Shown here piece by piece: positions 1 to 5,658 of a stretch of DNA of 5,658 nt. The stretch lies in the NCBI GenBank assembly GCA_021296025.1, contig JAGWBF010000092.1, forward strand, positions 1 to 5,658, written 5' to 3'. Under the pieces are notes generated by a model that worked only from the letters and a program-made list of their open reading frames with translations, was not told where the DNA came from and searched no databases. The stretch is from Dehalococcoidia bacterium (lineage in GTDB: Bacteria; Chloroflexota; Dehalococcoidia; Lucifugimonadales; JAGWBF01). The position numbers were made by a program, and so were the translations under genes. Position 1 is the first letter of the stretch, and each line of letters starts with the position of its first letter.

Positions 1-370
1 TCTCCCGGCGTGCCTGCAGCCACGGGTCCGGGTCTCCTATCCCGTCTTCGCTGGCCTTCAAATACTCCGGGGCTACCCTGAGGCGGGCGCCGGTCCCCAC
101 AAGGACGATCCCCTTCAACTCATCGGGATACCTGAGGGCGTAGGTCTGGGCTATGGCCCCACCCATGGAGTGGCCGCACAGTACCACATCATTGCACCGG
201 CGCCCTGTGAGGTAACCCCGCACCCACTCCACATACCCTTCCACGCTGGCGCATGGCTTCCCTACAGGATGACCGGGTAGGTCGATGCCTATGGCGCCTC
301 TGAAGTGCCTGAGCTGGTAGTGAAAAGACATGCTGGACTCACCGGCGCCATGGACAAAAACAAGCTTCAC
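1..370 (-). CDS. Alpha/beta-fold hydrolase, N-terminal part (cut by window edge)
   Basis: The first ~123 residues of a serine-type alpha/beta hydrolase are visible; the C-terminal part, with the catalytic His and probably the acid, lies beyond the left edge. The protein opens directly with a beta-strand and an oxyanion-hole motif, VFVHGAG (residues 4-10). A strand with DLPGHP follows at 30-35, then the nucleophile elbow GHSMGG (66-71) with Ser68 as predicted nucleophile. This is the canonical order of the fold. The start is GTG at 370-368. An in-frame TAG three codons upstream (379-377) excludes an earlier start, and a GAGGG Shine-Dalgarno-like sequence (385-381) sits 10 bases before it, slightly far. 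No signal peptide is seen, so it is probably cytoplasmic. It lies 54 bases after gyrA on the same strand and is probably co-transcribed with it. The substrate cannot be told: esterase, lipase-like and C-C hydrolase roles are all possible. Confidence 0.85.
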   Translation of the reverse strand, partial: MKLVFVHGAGESSMSFHYQLRHFRGAIGIDLPGHPVGKPCASVEGYVEWVRGYLTGRRCNDVVLCGHSMGGAIAQTYALRYPDELKGIVLVGTGARLRVAPEYLKASEDGIGDPDPWLQARRE

Positions 371-424
371 GATGGTCTAACCCTCAAACGCTGTGTGCCG
401 GTGCAAGGCCCAAGAGAGCAATCC

Positions 425-2866
425 CTAGAAACAGGCAACGGATGCAACCTCATCTCCTCCATCGGGACGCCAGAGTATGACACCCTGGGTTATCCGGCCC
501 TGTACGGATATGCCTTGCACGCTGGTCCGAAAGACCTGTGCCCCGGCGGACACAAGCATTACTTCTTCGCCGTGTGCTTCGCCCACCACCCTGGCCGCTG
601 CCACGAGGCCTGTCTTTGGACCGGTGCGGAAAGTGCGGGTCCCCATTCCTCCTCTTTGCTGCCGGCGAAAGCCCTTGCTTCCGTCCCGGGAAATATGCAC
701 CAGCTTGCCGTAACCTCCGCTGGTCACAACCAGGAGCATATCGTCGTCCTTCACGACCTCCATGGAAACCACCAGATCTCCCTTGGCCAAACGAATGCCC
801 CTTATGCCGCCCGCCCCCCTGGACCGCCGGGGAAGTTCCGCGAGACTAAAGCGGATGGCCTGGCCGCTCATGGTCACTATCATTACGTCGTGGGAATCAT
901 CGGCCAACCGGACGGAAACCAGCTCGTCACCATCCTCCAGGTCCATGGCGTTGAGTCCATTCTGCCTGATGTTCTTGAGCTGCTCCAGCCGGAGGGCCTT
1001 AATCTCCCCCTTGGCTGTCGCCAGTACCAGGGTTGATTCGGCGGCCATATCATTCACAGCGACTGTGGCGTTCACCCTTTCGGTTTCAGCAATGGGCAGC
1101 AGGTTGGCTAGATGGATGCCGCGAGTGGTCCTGGATGTGTCCCCCTGGATATCGAACCCCCGCTTTAGATAGACCCGGCCCCTGTTGGTAAACAACAAGA
1201 GGCTGTCATGGGTATCGGCCACGACCAGGTCGCGGAGGGCGTCATCATCCCTGGTTGTCATGCCTCTGACACCCTTGCCTCCCCGGTGCTGCAGCTTGTA
1301 GGTGGCGCTGGGAATGCGCTTGATGTACCCGCCCTTGCTCAGGGTGATGACCACCTCTTGGTGCTGGATCATCTCCTCCCGCAGCTTGTCCGTCGGCTCT
1401 TCGTCGAATATCTCCGTCCGCCGGGCGTCGCCAAACCGCTTCTTGAGCTTGTGGGTGTCATCTCTTATTACGGCAAGCACCTTCTTAGGGTCGGCAAGGA
1501 GAGCCTCCAGCTCGCCGATGGTTTTCAGAAGGTCCTGATACTCCCTCTCCAGCCTCTCCTGCTCCAGGGCAGCCAAGCGTCGGAGCTGCATATCCAGGAT
1601 GGCTTGGGACTGGGGTTCCGACAAATCCAGGCGTTCCATCAGGTTCTGGCGGGCGGCAGCCGCATCGTCCGAAGCCCGGATGATGGCGATGACCTCTTCC
1701 AGAGCTCCCAGGGCCATTCGAAGACCCTCGACTATGTGGGCCCGGTCCCTCGCCACCTTGAGCTGGTGCTCAGAACGGCGAGTGATTACATCCTGGCGAT
1801 GGGCAATATACAGCTGCAAGGCCCTCCGCAGGTCCAGCACCTGCGGCTGTCCGTCCACCAGCGCCAGCATTATCACGTTGAAGGAGGACCTGAGGGCGGT
1901 GTGCTTGTACAGGTTGTTGAGGACGATCTCCTCCTCCGCCTCCCGCCTCAGCTCGACCACGACACGCAGGCCGTGGCGGTCCGATTCGTCCCTAATGTCT
2001 GAGATGCCCTCGATCTTCTTGTCGCGCACAAGATGGGCGATCTTCTCCACCAGAGCTGCCTTGTTCACCTGGAAAGGAATCTCCGTGACCACGATCTGTT
2101 TCCGGCCACCTCGAAGCTCTTCCACATCCGCCCGGGCCTGCATGATCACCCGGCCCTGGCCGGTGGTGTAGGCATCGAAAATCCCAGACCGACCGTGGAT
2201 TGTTGCCCTCGTTGGGAAGTCGGGGCCCGGTATGTGGTTCATCAGCTCCTCTACCACCGCATCGGGGTGGTCGATGAGGTGGACTACCGCATCGCAGACC
2301 TCGCTCAGGTTATGGGGCGGCATGTTGGTTGCCATGCCGACCGCAATGCCAGACGCCCCGTTGACCAGCATGTTGGGCAGAAGGCCGGGGAGCACACTGG
2401 GTTCGTTCATGGAGCCGTCGAAATTCACAGTGAAGTCGACGGTGTTCAGCTCAATGTCGGTAAGCAGCTCTTCGGCGATGGCTGCCAGCCTGGCTTCGGT
2501 GTAGCGCATGGCCGCAGGAGGGTCATCATCTATGCTGCCGAAGTTGCCCTGCCCATCGACGAGCATATACCGCATGGAGAAGTCCTGGGCCATTCGAACG
2601 AGGGCCTCATAGACTGGGGAATCACCATGGGGGTGGTACTTCCCCAGGACCTCGCCCACGATGCGGGCGCTCTTCTTGTAGGCGGTTCCGGGACGCAGTC
2701 CCAGCTCGTGCATCGAGTACAAAATGCGGCGCTGCACCGGCTTCAGCCCATCGCGAACGTCCGGCAGGGCCCGAGAGACGATGACGCTCATCGCATAGCT
2801 CAGATACGAGCTACGCATCTCCTCTTCAATTCTTACCGGTTGAATATTACCTGGCGTTGTAACCAT
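425..2866 (-). CDS. gyrA: DNA gyrase subunit A
   Basis: GyrA is the DNA breakage-reunion subunit of gyrase (A2B2 with GyrB), which introduces negative supercoils using ATP. At 813 residues it is full length. The winged-helix/TOPRIM-facing region includes GKYHPHGDS (75-83). Catalytic Tyr122 lies in AAMRYTEA, with Arg121 before it. The tower and coiled-coil region follows, to about residue 500. The C-terminal beta-pinwheel begins near 503 and carries a near-canonical GyrA box, QHRGGKG (526-532; consensus QRRGGKG), which separates it from ParC. A second box-like motif, QQRGGMG, is at 736-742. In E. coli numbering the quinolone-determining positions are Ser83 and Glu87; Ser is the usual sensitive residue and Glu is common outside Proteobacteria. 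There is no long acidic tail. The ATG at 2866-2864 is preceded by AGGAG six bases upstream, and the protein begins shortly before the conserved MRSSYLSYAMSVIVSRALPD block, so the start is secure. It lies between a C26-like gene and a hydrolase gene, all on one strand; gyrB is not in the window. Confidence 0.96.
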   Translation of the reverse strand: MVTTPGNIQPVRIEEEMRSSYLSYAMSVIVSRALPDVRDGLKPVQRRILYSMHELGLRPGTAYKKSARIVGEVLGKYHPHGDSPVYEALVRMAQDFSMRYMLVDGQGNFGSIDDDPPAAMRYTEARLAAIAEELLTDIELNTVDFTVNFDGSMNEPSVLPGLLPNMLVNGASGIAVGMATNMPPHNLSEVCDAVVHLIDHPDAVVEELMNHIPGPDFPTRATIHGRSGIFDAYTTGQGRVIMQARADVEELRGGRKQIVVTEIPFQVNKAALVEKIAHLVRDKKIEGISDIRDESDRHGLRVVVELRREAEEEIVLNNLYKHTALRSSFNVIMLALVDGQPQVLDLRRALQLYIAHRQDVITRRSEHQLKVARDRAHIVEGLRMALGALEEVIAIIRASDDAAAARQNLMERLDLSEPQSQAILDMQLRRLAALEQERLEREYQDLLKTIGELEALLADPKKVLAVIRDDTHKLKKRFGDARRTEIFDEEPTDKLREEMIQHQEVVITLSKGGYIKRIPSATYKLQHRGGKGVRGMTTRDDDALRDLVVADTHDSLLLFTNRGRVYLKRGFDIQGDTSRTTRGIHLANLLPIAETERVNATVAVNDMAAESTLVLATAKGEIKALRLEQLKNIRQNGLNAMDLEDGDELVSVRLADDSHDVMIVTMSGQAIRFSLAELPRRSRGAGGIRGIRLAKGDLVVSMEVVKDDDMLLVVTSGGYGKLVHISRDGSKGFRRQQRGGMGTRTFRTGPKTGLVAAARVVGEAHGEEVMLVSAGAQVFRTSVQGISVQGRITQGVILWRPDGGDEVASVACF

Positions 2867-2872
2867 GAGTTT

Positions 2873-2877
2873 CTCCT
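2873..2877 (-). promoter_or_regulatory. Ribosome binding site of gyrA
   Basis: AGGAG on the minus strand ends six bases before the gyrA ATG. It is the clearest Shine-Dalgarno sequence in the window. It fixes the gyrA start and suggests stronger initiation than at the neighbouring genes, which have weak sites and often non-ATG starts. Confidence 0.8.
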
Positions 2878-2895
2878 GACGATCGGATTACTACT

Positions 2896-2917
2896 GCCGG
2901 GGCTGCTTGCCCCTGGC
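2896..2917 (-). other. GC-rich hairpin between the C26-like gene and gyrA
   Basis: GGGGC and GCCCC pair around a five-base loop. Three more GCC/GGC pairs extend the stem past one bulged base (2914), giving about eight pairs. It lies in the 61-base gap after the amidotransferase-like stop codon and before the gyrA ribosome binding site. No T-run follows on the minus strand, so a strong intrinsic terminator is unlikely. An RNA-processing or stabilising structure, partial attenuation, or a chance GC-rich fold are all possible. Confidence 0.35.
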
Positions 2918-2928
2918 TCAGTGGATTT

Positions 2929-3621
2929 CTAGTGGTCCTCCGCCCTTTCCAGGAATGACTGGAAGAGATTCGAGAACACTTTGGGCACCTCATCCTGCCG
3001 GTTTGGGCGGCACTGAACGCCGATCACCCAGCTGTGTTCCGGGCTCTCCAGCCCTTCAACCACACCATCTTCCAACGAATATGCTGAAGTAAGGAGCCTG
3101 GGCGATCTGTGGGACTCCTTCAGGCCGTCTTGATGATAGCTGTTCACGTTGAAGAATCCGCCCATACCAAGGACCGCTGCCAGCTTGCTTCCCGGAGACA
3201 GGTATATGGAATGCTTGATGCAGGTCTCGACCGCATCGGCCTCCGGGGAGCAGTGGCGGGGAATATCGGGCACTACACCGCCCCCGAAAGCCACATTCAT
3301 GAGCTGCATACCCCTGCACACACCCAGTACGGGCAGATCGCGTTCCAGTGCCAGGCTGACTAGAGACAGGTGGTAGCTGTCCACATTCTCATCGAATAGC
3401 TGGGTATCTACAGAGCCGTGTGGTGCGTTTTCGCCGTATGTGCGAGGGGAAAGACGGAAACCATCGGTCAAGATAAGACCGTCGGCGCCCTCCATCGCAG
3501 ATGAGGGTGGTCCGCCGGGGTCGGCGGGTGACAGCCGACCCAACCAACCCAGGCCTCTGAGTAGAGTAAGGTAGCCATCAATTACCGAAGGTTCGCTAGA
3601 AGCCACAACAACCACAGCCAT
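2929..3621 (-). CDS. Peptidase C26 / class I glutamine amidotransferase-like protein with altered catalytic triad
   Basis: This 230-residue protein has the layout of the gamma-glutamyl-GABA hydrolase (PuuD-like, C26) family, whose members usually hydrolyse gamma-glutamyl amides; 230-250 residues is normal. An N-terminal Rossmann-like start (MAVVVVASS) is followed by a GADGLILTDG strand (45-54). The nucleophile elbow is LGVCRGMQLMNVAFGGG (99-115) with Cys102. The family signature for substrate contact appears as NVNSYHQDG (158-166). At the C-terminal site, where the family has GVQWHPE, this protein reads GVQCRPN (201-207). The catalytic His is therefore Arg205 and the catalytic Glu is Asn207. 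The surrounding VIGVQ and the following VPKVFSNLFQSFLE align in register, so substitution rather than a frameshift is indicated. It may be a non-hydrolytic homologue or use other residues. The start is ATG at 3621-3619 with only a weak ribosome site. It lies directly upstream of gyrA, 61 bases away, probably as the first gene of the unit. Family assignment is firm; activity is uncertain. Confidence 0.82.
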   Translation of the reverse strand: MAVVVVASSEPSVIDGYLTLLRGLGWLGRLSPADPGGPPSSAMEGADGLILTDGFRLSPRTYGENAPHGSVDTQLFDENVDSYHLSLVSLALERDLPVLGVCRGMQLMNVAFGGGVVPDIPRHCSPEADAVETCIKHSIYLSPGSKLAAVLGMGGFFNVNSYHQDGLKESHRSPRLLTSAYSLEDGVVEGLESPEHSWVIGVQCRPNRQDEVPKVFSNLFQSFLERAEDH

Positions 3622-3722
3622 CCCAGCCTATATTCTACCTGATTTGCCTTCTAATTGACATATGGGAGCGCTGGAGCTTTCCGCCATTTGCAGCAACTCC
3701 ATGAGACAGCTACTCCTAAGGC

Positions 3723-3751
3723 TTAACAAATACCGGCCTAACTGCTATTCT
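3723..3751 (+). promoter_or_regulatory. Predicted sigma-70-type promoter of the GreA fusion gene
   Basis: TTAACA (3723-3728) matches the -35 consensus TTGACA at five of six positions. After exactly 17 bases, TATTCT (3746-3751) matches four of six positions of TATAAT, including the key TA and final T. Transcription would begin near 3758, giving a leader of about 30 bases. The only other consensus-like -35 nearby, TTGACA at 3655-3660, lacks a matching -10. Confidence 0.5.
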
Positions 3752-3776
3752 TGATAGAACAATCTCTTACCAGAGT

Positions 3777-3782
3777 GGGGGT
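3777..3782 (+). promoter_or_regulatory. Weak ribosome binding site for the TTG start of the GreA fusion
   Basis: GGGGGT ends six bases before the TTG at 3789-3791. It is an imperfect Shine-Dalgarno but correctly spaced. The frame is open upstream only to a TAA at 3717-3719, with no ATG or GTG in frame, so this TTG is the most plausible start. Confidence 0.45.
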
Positions 3783-3788
3783 CAGCGT

Positions 3789-4598
3789 TTGGTCGAAGAA
3801 AAGGGTATCCGATTATCCGAAGCCCTGAACCAGTACCTTGCCATCCTAAAGTCAGGCGGCCAAAAGGGTGACGGACACCAGGAGCTCGCCAGGTTCGTTA
3901 GATGGTGCGGTAGAGACCGCAGCCCTTCGGAGCTTTCCCCACCTGAGATAGGAGAATACGCTGAGTCCGCCGGGGTTTGGGGCGGGGATTCGGCCCAGAA
4001 ACTCAAGCCGGTAAAGTCCTTCCTGGCCTACCTGGGAAAAGCGGGAATGACCAGGACAGGCTTGGCGACCCATCTCAAGCCCACAAGGGCTAAGAAAGGC
4101 CCTCAGCAGGTCTATTCAAGGGCCAACATGGAACACGCCGAGCTGAGCCAGGAGGGGTTCACCAACCTCCAGACCCGCCTCGAGGTCCTCAAGGAAGAGC
4201 GCATGAAGGTGGTAGGTGACATCCAGCGGGCGATGGCCGACAAAGACTTCAGGGAGAACGCACCCCTGGACGCCGCCAAGGAGCGCCAGGGCCTGATCGA
4301 GTCCAGCATCCGCGAGCTGGAGAACATCCTGGCTAATGCCGTCGTTTCGTCGCCCGACGCCGACGACAACGGGAAGCGCATCAAGCTGGGCAAGAAGGTG
4401 ACCATCCAAGAGGTCGGAAACAGCAAGGAGATAAGCTACATCCTGGTGGACCCTCGGGAGGCGGACCCGAATAGTGGCAAGCTATCCAGCGCATCCCCCG
4501 TCGGCCGGGGCCTCATGGACAAGCTGGTAGGTGATGAGGTCCACGTCGCCACTCCCCGCGGCGCTACCCGGTACGTGGTGCTGAAGATCGAAGCCTGA
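3789..4598 (+). CDS. Fusion of tyrosine-recombinase-type core-binding (SAM-like) domain with GreA-type transcript cleavage factor
   Basis: Two domains lie in one 269-residue frame. Residues ~7-100 look like the N-terminal core-binding domain of XerC/XerD-type recombinases. The helical pattern is LSEALNQYL, QELARFVRWC, LSPPEIGEYAES, then KLKPVKSFLAYLGKAG and a closing HLKPTRAKK. No recombinase catalytic domain (R-HxxR-Y) follows. Residues ~115-269 form a complete GreA: an N-terminal coiled coil (118-186) with the tip motif DFRENAPLDAAKE (153-165), then a C-terminal FKBP-like domain with KLGKKVTIQEV and ASPVGRGLMDKLVGDEV. Tip acids Asp153 and Glu156 match E. coli GreA Asp41 and Glu44, which work in the RNA polymerase secondary channel to stimulate cleavage of backtracked RNA. 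GreA activity is therefore predicted to be intact, and the added domain suggests extra DNA contact. The start is TTG (3789). The gene is monocistronic, divergent from the gyrA unit and convergent with the antiporter. Confidence 0.85.
   Translation: MVEEKGIRLSEALNQYLAILKSGGQKGDGHQELARFVRWCGRDRSPSELSPPEIGEYAESAGVWGGDSAQKLKPVKSFLAYLGKAGMTRTGLATHLKPTRAKKGPQQVYSRANMEHAELSQEGFTNLQTRLEVLKEERMKVVGDIQRAMADKDFRENAPLDAAKERQGLIESSIRELENILANAVVSSPDADDNGKRIKLGKKVTIQEVGNSKEISYILVDPREADPNSGKLSSASPVGRGLMDKLVGDEVHVATPRGATRYVVLKIEA
4118..4122 (+). promoter_or_regulatory. Possible internal ribosome binding site ahead of a stand-alone GreA start
   Basis: AAGGG lies five bases before an in-frame ATG (4128-4130, Met114) at the boundary between the recombinase-like and GreA domains. 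Initiation there would give a 156-residue protein, nearly the length of ordinary GreA (158 in E. coli). The match is modest and may be chance. Confidence 0.3.
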
Positions 4599-4605
4599 TC
4601 GCCCT

Positions 4606-4624
4606 GAGGCGCAGGTCGCGCCTC
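4606..4624. terminator. Hairpin in the convergent gap, possible bidirectional terminator
   Basis: GAGGCGC (4606-4612) and GCGCCTC (4618-4624) form a perfect seven-pair, GC-rich stem with a five-base loop. It starts eight bases after the GreA-fusion stop and lies downstream of the antiporter stop on the other strand. Placement between convergent stops supports termination in both directions. Neither strand has a good T-run after the stem, so efficiency as an intrinsic terminator is doubtful. Confidence 0.5.
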
Positions 4625-4642
4625 CATAAGTTTCAGCCTTCC

Positions 4643-5641
4643 TCACTCCAGTTGTTCAACTACCAGCAGGCTCAACAGGTACCCTGCGCACATCAGCACC
4701 AGCCACGGGCGCGGGGGCAGAAATCGGAATCTTCCCCTCAACACGATCTGGATGAGTCCCGCGGTCATGAGAAGAAGGGCGGCGATTCCGGCGGCCATGT
4801 GGGCGGCCCCCAGGTCATCCAACAGTACTCCCCCTCGGTAGAAGGGGTCCACCAGCGCCAGCACCAGGATATTAAAAGCACAGCTCCCATAGAGGCCACC
4901 GATGGCCAAGTCCACGGCATTGAAGCGCACCGCAGCTATCGTGGTGCTTGCTTCCGGCATCGTGGTCACCAGGGCTACGGCCACCACTCCCACGAACCCC
5001 CCGGACAGCCCCGTGATCTCGGATATCTCTCCGGCGCGCAGGGCTAGCGTGTACGCCGCCCCTATGACAGCCACCGAAGCGCCTCCAAAGTACAGCCAAG
5101 CGGTTCTCAGACGGGGAAGCCCCGTGTCGCTGCCAATGACGACATCTACCGCCCTCGAGGTGGGCCTCTTCACGTACACCAGTCTCATACCAGCCAGGTA
5201 CACGATCGGGATCAAGAAAGAGGCCAAGCCCACCTTGCCCACAGATACTCCAGGGGTGATCCCAGCAAACAGCACCGCGAGGCCTGTGAGGAGAAGGGCG
5301 ACCCCAACCAGGTACCTCTGCTCCGGGCTGATCCTTCTGAAGAAGAATGGCCCGCCAAAGGCCAGGCCGACGGCAGCGAGAGTGAACATGTTGACCATGT
5401 TGGCGCCAAGGATGTTCCCCCCGGCAAGCTCCGGATTGTCTTGAGTTACGGCCGTAAGGTTAGTGACAAGTTCGGGTAGGGACGTAGCTACCGCGAGAAG
5501 GATCGTGCCAACCCAGAGCCTGCCCCAGCCCATCAAGTCGGCGAGGATGTCACCATACTTGGCCAGGAAGATGCCGCTAATGATTACTAGAGCCGCACTA
5601 GCAAAGAAGAGAAGAAGGGCACGAAGAAGCTCAGTGTCCAA
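4643..5641 (-). CDS. Sodium/calcium exchanger-family (CaCA) cation antiporter
   Basis: This 332-residue integral membrane protein has about ten predicted helices (roughly 7-25, 43-66, 72-97, 108-128, 135-155, 183-201, 212-238, 243-266, 279-301, 311-329). The five-plus-five layout with a short hydrophilic loop at ~156-182 is that of prokaryotic NCX/YrbG-type exchangers, which usually swap Ca2+ for Na+ or H+. The two inverted alpha-repeats are evident. Alpha-1 has AVATSLPELVT (50-60; Glu57) and GNILGANMVN (75-84). Alpha-2 has ALVTTMPEAS (223-232; Glu230) and IGGLYGSCAFN (247-257). The two Glu and the TS/TT-x-P pairs match the ion-binding centre. Alpha-1 Ala80 replaces the usual Ser, and alpha-2 GGLYGSC departs from GN-xx-GSN. 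The start is TTG (5641-5639), because an in-frame TAA lies two codons upstream and the next ATG would remove helix 1. A clear ribosome site is not visible. Ion specificity cannot be stated. Confidence 0.88.
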   Translation of the reverse strand: MDTELLRALLLFFASAALVIISGIFLAKYGDILADLMGWGRLWVGTILLAVATSLPELVTNLTAVTQDNPELAGGNILGANMVNMFTLAAVGLAFGGPFFFRRISPEQRYLVGVALLLTGLAVLFAGITPGVSVGKVGLASFLIPIVYLAGMRLVYVKRPTSRAVDVVIGSDTGLPRLRTAWLYFGGASVAVIGAAYTLALRAGEISEITGLSGGFVGVVAVALVTTMPEASTTIAAVRFNAVDLAIGGLYGSCAFNILVLALVDPFYRGGVLLDDLGAAHMAAGIAALLLMTAGLIQIVLRGRFRFLPPRPWLVLMCAGYLLSLLVVEQLE

Positions 5642-5658
5642 GTATTAAGTGAAGGTCC

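Larger units (their letters stand above)
3622..3788. other. Divergent intergenic region
   Basis: This 167-base region lies between the leftward C26-like/gyrA unit and the rightward GreA fusion. It is more AT-rich than the flanking genes, and both transcription units must start from it. On the plus strand it holds a well-spaced promoter candidate (3723-3751). On the minus strand the best -10-like hexamer is TAGAAT (3637-3632), but the matching -35 position reads TGTCAA, a poor fit, and initiation there would leave almost no leader. I see no convincing operator palindrome and no riboswitch-like structure. Confidence 0.6.

Noticed and set aside
425..2866. ParC (topoisomerase IV) instead of GyrA
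   Set aside because: A near-canonical, single-block GyrA box at the expected place and overall length favour GyrA; ParC lacks a conserved box there.
305..2932. Three long plus-strand open frames (305-1036, 1208-2002, 2033-2932), all in one frame opposite gyrA
   Set aside because: They are antisense shadows of gyrA: the translations have no recognisable domain, and long open antisense frames are expected opposite a GC-rich, codon-biased gene.
2981..3030. Frameshift as the cause of the missing HPE motif in the C26-like gene
   Set aside because: Family-like residues continue in the same frame directly before (VIGVQ) and after (VPKVFSNLFQSF) the motif, so no shift and restoring shift is needed.
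3655..3660. Perfect TTGACA on the plus strand as a -35 element
   Set aside because: At spacings of 16-18 bases the -10 position reads ctttcc, tttccg or ttccgc, none promoter-like; the TTAACA/TATTCT pair at 3723-3751 is better.
3661..3680. Short repeats and palindromes (GGAGC direct repeat, AGCGCT) in the intergenic region as an operator
   Set aside because: The units are only five to six bases and imperfectly arranged, within what chance gives in GC-rich DNA.
3789..4100. A degraded integrase gene or mobile-element remnant next to greA
   Set aside because: The recombinase-like part is in frame with GreA without stops, no catalytic domain remains or repeats flank it, and no att-like direct repeats are seen; a stable fusion is the simpler reading.
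1..5658. tRNA, rRNA, CRISPR or riboswitch elements
   Set aside because: No cloverleaf, spaced repeat array or conserved leader structure was seen; intergenic gaps are at most 167 bases.

Overview
This window looks like bacterial chromosome with moderately high G+C, densely packed with housekeeping-type genes. It holds five protein genes, one of them cut by the left edge. No RNA gene, insertion sequence, CRISPR array or phage structural gene is visible. The organism cannot be fixed from this stretch. A GyrA of 813 residues, with Glu at the E. coli Asp87 position and no acidic C-terminal tail, fits a non-proteobacterial lineage. My weak impression is an uncultured Chloroflexota-like bacterium, but nothing here proves it. 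Three of the five genes use non-ATG starts (one GTG, two TTG).

Layout. Positions 1-3621 hold three minus-strand genes, read right to left. The first is a peptidase-C26 / class I glutamine-amidotransferase-like protein (2929-3621). The second is DNA gyrase subunit A (425-2866). The third is the N-terminal part of an alpha/beta hydrolase (1-370), which runs off the left edge. Gaps of 61 and 54 bases suggest one transcription unit. A 167-base divergent intergenic region (3622-3788) carries a good sigma-70-type promoter for the rightward gene. That gene (3789-4598, plus strand) is the most unusual item: a tyrosine-recombinase-type core-binding (SAM-like) domain fused in frame to a complete GreA-type transcript cleavage factor. 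It faces a minus-strand CaCA-family cation antiporter (4643-5641) across a 44-base convergent gap containing a perfect GC-rich hairpin.

Points of interest. (1) The recombinase-N-domain/GreA fusion lacks any recombinase catalytic domain. (2) An internal ATG with a Shine-Dalgarno-like sequence lies exactly at the domain boundary and could also yield a normal-size GreA. (3) The amidotransferase-like protein keeps the nucleophile Cys but has Arg and Asn where the catalytic His and Glu of the HPE motif belong. (4) The antiporter has departures from the usual alpha-repeat ligand pattern. GyrA relieves torsional stress and GreA rescues backtracked RNA polymerase, so both act on transcription elongation. 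Their divergent arrangement is suggestive, but functional coupling is only inference.
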